Below are positions 42,244 to 44,015 of a stretch of 44,015 nucleotides of DNA, in pieces. A program made the translations under genes and the position numbers. The notes beneath the pieces are model-generated. The model ran no database searches, was not told the origin of the DNA, and worked only from the letters and a program-made list of their open reading frames with translations. Positions within the stretch are counted from its first letter, which is position 1, and each line of letters opens with the position of its first letter. The stretch covers positions 1 through 44,015 of the forward strand of contig CAISEY010000388.1 in the NCBI GenBank assembly GCA_903884435.1, read 5' to 3'. This DNA is from an uncultured Hyphomicrobiales bacterium. GTDB taxonomy: Bacteria > Pseudomonadota > Alphaproteobacteria > Rhizobiales > Beijerinckiaceae.

Positions 42244-43325
42244 GACATACCCTTCGAATCGCGGATTCCGGCTTGTGTTCGGCGCGACGGAATCTTAGCC
42301 TCACTGAAGCTCTTTGCCGGAGACGCCAGGAAGATGGAACTCCCGACACGTTGCGCTTCCAGCACTTTCCGCGCAGCGCGATCATTGGGCGCCATCAAAG
42401 ACTCGAGAAGGAATTGAACCTGGAATGGATAGCGGCGAACGGTGTCGAAACCGCGCGCCGCATGACCGGCGGCGGCGCGATCGTGATGGGCCCGGGAATT
42501 CTGGGCTGGGAATTGATCATCGCGCGCGATCGGGCGCCGCGGGATCTGGAAGCCGTTTCCGGGCTCGCATGCAATGGCGTCGCGCGGGCCTTGCGAAGTT
42601 TCGGAATCGACGCGGCGTTCCGTCCACGCAACGACATCGAAGTCGATGGTCGCAAGATTTCCGGAACAGGCGGATATTTCGACGGCACCGTGCTGGTTTT
42701 CCAGGGAACCGTGCTTGTCGAACTCGACCGCGATTTTCTTGCAAAGGCGCTCGTGCTTCCCGCGCATAAACTGGGAAAGCGTGGATTGAAGTCGTTCAAT
42801 GAGCGAATTTGCGATCTTCGGGACGTCATGGGGTCTTGTACACCGGCGTTGAAGGAATTGGGGGACGGAATCGCGGAAGGCATATGCGATCAATTTGGAT
42901 TCGAGCCATTGACGGGTGAAATTTCAGAATGGGAACTTTCGCTCGCGGCGCTCGTTCACGACGAGGAAATCGGGACCGACAGTTTTGTCCGCGGGACGCT
43001 GGATTCCCTGGCCGCGCCGGGAAGGTCCTGCGTCGTTCGTGATCTCTCCGGCGGGCGAGTCGAGATCGCCTTGACGTTCCTTAACGGGCTCGAGGCCATT
43101 GCCGATCAAATTTTGATCACGGGCGATTTCTTCGTCACGCCACCTCGCGTGATCCCCGATCTCGAAGCCCACTTGCGCGGGATCGCCGCACGGAATCTCG
43201 AGGCTGCGACAATTGCATTTCTCTCCTCCCGTTCGGCGAAATTTCTCGGCATTGACGCAAACGAGATCGCGAAATCAGTGGGCGAGGCGGCCAGCATCCG
43301 CGGCGCGGGGACAAAAAATGGATGA
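42240..43325 (+). CDS. lipoate:protein ligase of the sLpl type
   Basis: A 361-residue protein of the biotin/lipoate ligase fold with an LplA-like catalytic domain and a C-terminal accessory domain. Ligase motifs are TARRMTGGGAIVMGPG, NDIEVDGRKISGTGGYFDGT with the conserved Lys139, and LPAHKLGKRGLKSFNERI. In sHdr-LbpA gene clusters a dedicated ligase called sLpl(AB) attaches lipoate or octanoate to LbpA; location between the LipS pair and lbpA supports that role. It is coupled to the upstream gene by ATGA and overlaps the dsrE start by eight bases. Standard LplA reads RxxGGGxVFHD at the first motif; the IVMGPG variant differs. Confidence 0.88.
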   Translation: MRHTLRIADSGLCSARRNLSLTEALCRRRQEDGTPDTLRFQHFPRSAIIGRHQRLEKELNLEWIAANGVETARRMTGGGAIVMGPGILGWELIIARDRAPRDLEAVSGLACNGVARALRSFGIDAAFRPRNDIEVDGRKISGTGGYFDGTVLVFQGTVLVELDRDFLAKALVLPAHKLGKRGLKSFNERICDLRDVMGSCTPALKELGDGIAEGICDQFGFEPLTGEISEWELSLAALVHDEEIGTDSFVRGTLDSLAAPGRSCVVRDLSGGRVEIALTFLNGLEAIADQILITGDFFVTPPRVIPDLEAHLRGIAARNLEAATIAFLSSRSAKFLGIDANEIAKSVGEAASIRGAGTKNG

Positions 43326-43704
43326 AGCCCCAAAACGATTGCTGATCATTCTCGTGAACACCGATCCACGCAACGGTGAAGAGCTTGGCGCGCCGTTCTA
43401 TCACGCAGCGGTCGCCGCCGCCCTCGACTATCGGGTGGACGTTATATGCACCGCGACCGCCGGACGCCTGCTAAAAAATGGCGTGGCCGCGGAGCTGAGG
43501 GTGAAGCCCGGCGCGGACAAAACCGTCCATGACTTTATTCGGGACGCACATCGTCACGGCGCGAAGTTTTGGGCTTGTCCCGCGAATTTCGATCTGTTCG
43601 ACATGACCGAGGCGGATCTGATACCCGAATGCGCCGGCCTGATGAGCACCGCGAAGATGATCACGGATCTCATGGACGGAGAATGCCGCGTATTGACCTA
43701 TTGA
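43318..43704 (+). CDS. dsrE: DsrE-family protein of the sulfur-oxidation locus
   Basis: A 128-residue cytoplasmic protein of the DsrE/YchN fold, beginning RLLIILVNTDPRNGEELGAPFYHAAVAAALDYRVDVICTATAG. Candidate sulfur-binding cysteines are Cys44, Cys87 (FWACPANFDLFD) and Cys105 (PECAGLMS). DsrE-type proteins take part in sulfane-sulfur transfer together with TusA in sulfur oxidisers, and genes of this type accompany hdr-lbpA clusters. It overlaps the ligase gene and lies three bases before lbpA. Confidence 0.83.
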   Translation: MDEAPKRLLIILVNTDPRNGEELGAPFYHAAVAAALDYRVDVICTATAGRLLKNGVAAELRVKPGADKTVHDFIRDAHRHGAKFWACPANFDLFDMTEADLIPECAGLMSTAKMITDLMDGECRVLTY

Positions 43705-43707
43705 CCC

Positions 43708-44015
43708 ATGTTGAAAATTCGAGGCTGCCTGTTTCCTTCACATCTTCTCTATGATGTCAGGAATCACATCTGGTACGAAATGCTGGACGATGGTTCGTTC
43801 CGCGTCGGGATGGATTCCGTCGCGATCGCGCTCGCCGGGGATCTGCTCGCGTTTACGCCACGGCGGGCGGGGCGCCCTCTGGAGGCGGGCAAGGCTTGTG
43901 CTGTTCTCGAAAGCGGAAAGTGGGTTGGAGCCGCGAGAATTATTTTCGATGGCGTGGTGGAGTTGGTTAACGACGCCATGATCAATCGCCCGTCACTCGC
44001 CAATCGCGATCCTTA
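43708..44015 (+). CDS. lbpA: LbpA, lipoate-binding sulfur carrier (GcvH-like), cut by right edge
   Basis: The frame is open from ATG 43708 to the window end and gives 102 residues of a GcvH-like protein usually near 140-160 residues. It reads RGCLFPSHLLYDVRNHIWYEMLDDGSFRVGMDSVAIALAG, then EAGKACAVLESGKWVGAARI, with the lipoyl-bearing Lys71 in ESGKWVG. The N-terminal GCLFP with Cys7 and the LAFTPRRAG block separate LbpA from glycine-cleavage GcvH. LbpA carries sulfur intermediates for the sHdr heterodisulfide-reductase-like complex. It follows dsrE by three bases; the hdr genes would be expected to the right. Confidence 0.9.
   Translation, partial: MLKIRGCLFPSHLLYDVRNHIWYEMLDDGSFRVGMDSVAIALAGDLLAFTPRRAGRPLEAGKACAVLESGKWVGAARIIFDGVVELVNDAMINRPSLANRDP

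Noticed and set aside
43708-44015. Glycine cleavage protein GcvH
   Set aside because: No gcvT or gcvP nearby; the N-terminal GCLFP, LAFTPRRAG and position after sLpl and dsrE fit LbpA.
1-44015. Insertion sequences, CRISPR arrays, prophage or attachment sites
   Set aside because: No transposase or integrase motifs, no regularly spaced repeats, and no direct repeat of the selC 3' end was noticed, although tRNA-Sec is a known integration target.

Overview
The window comes from a GC-rich proteobacterium, most likely an alphaproteobacterium of the Hyphomicrobiales type. This is inferred from gene content and base composition; there is no rRNA here to confirm it. It carries genes for periplasmic sulfur oxidation, a selenocysteine formate dehydrogenase, the full selenocysteine-decoding set, and the start of a lipoate-dependent sulfur-oxidation (sHdr-LbpA) locus. 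No insertion sequence, phage gene, CRISPR array or rRNA was found, and no stretch of more than 300 bases lacks a gene.

Layout. Positions 1-7268 are a catabolic and uptake region: two tandem ABC-type substrate-binding proteins (the first cut by the window edge), a PuuE-like deacetylase and an isochorismatase-type amidohydrolase in one minus-strand operon, then a PhyH-type dioxygenase, an acyl-CoA-dehydrogenase-fold flavoenzyme, a TrmO-like protein and a Bug-type binding protein. Positions 7416-13754 (minus strand) hold a Tat-exported molybdenum hydroxylase pair (IorAB-like), a monoheme cytochrome c, flavocytochrome c sulfide dehydrogenase (FccB) and soxX-soxY-soxZ-soxA. There is no soxB, soxC or soxD in the window. 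Positions 13919-26986 are a second catabolic region: two tandem deacetylases, a thiamine-diphosphate enzyme, three more Bug-type binding proteins, an SDR, a flavin monooxygenase, a small unknown protein, a phthalate-dioxygenase-type reductase, an HpcH/HpaI aldolase, a HpaH-type hydratase and a cupin. Substrates cannot be named from sequence.

Positions 27076-28868 hold mntH, with an MntR-like operator over its promoter, and a tusA-like gene. From 29127 the plus strand carries fdnG (in-frame UGA at codon 201 followed by a SECIS-like hairpin), fdnH, fdnI, fdhE, selA, a Sel1-repeat protein, selB and the tRNA-Sec gene selC. Downstream come two unknown small genes, two radical SAM proteins of the LipS type, a lipoate ligase of the sLpl type, a DsrE-family protein and lbpA, which is cut by the right edge.

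How it fits together. FdnGHI would oxidise formate in the periplasm and pass electrons to quinone; SelA, SelB and selC would insert its selenocysteine, and FdhE would support assembly. LipS-type proteins and sLpl would load lipoate onto LbpA, the carrier of the cytoplasmic sHdr sulfur-oxidation route, while SoxXYZA and FccAB handle reduced sulfur in the periplasm. The most unusual point is that selB has no stop codon before selC: its frame runs through the whole tRNA gene and ends inside the next gene, so selenium decoding and lipoate-sulfur genes appear linked in one chain of overlapping genes.
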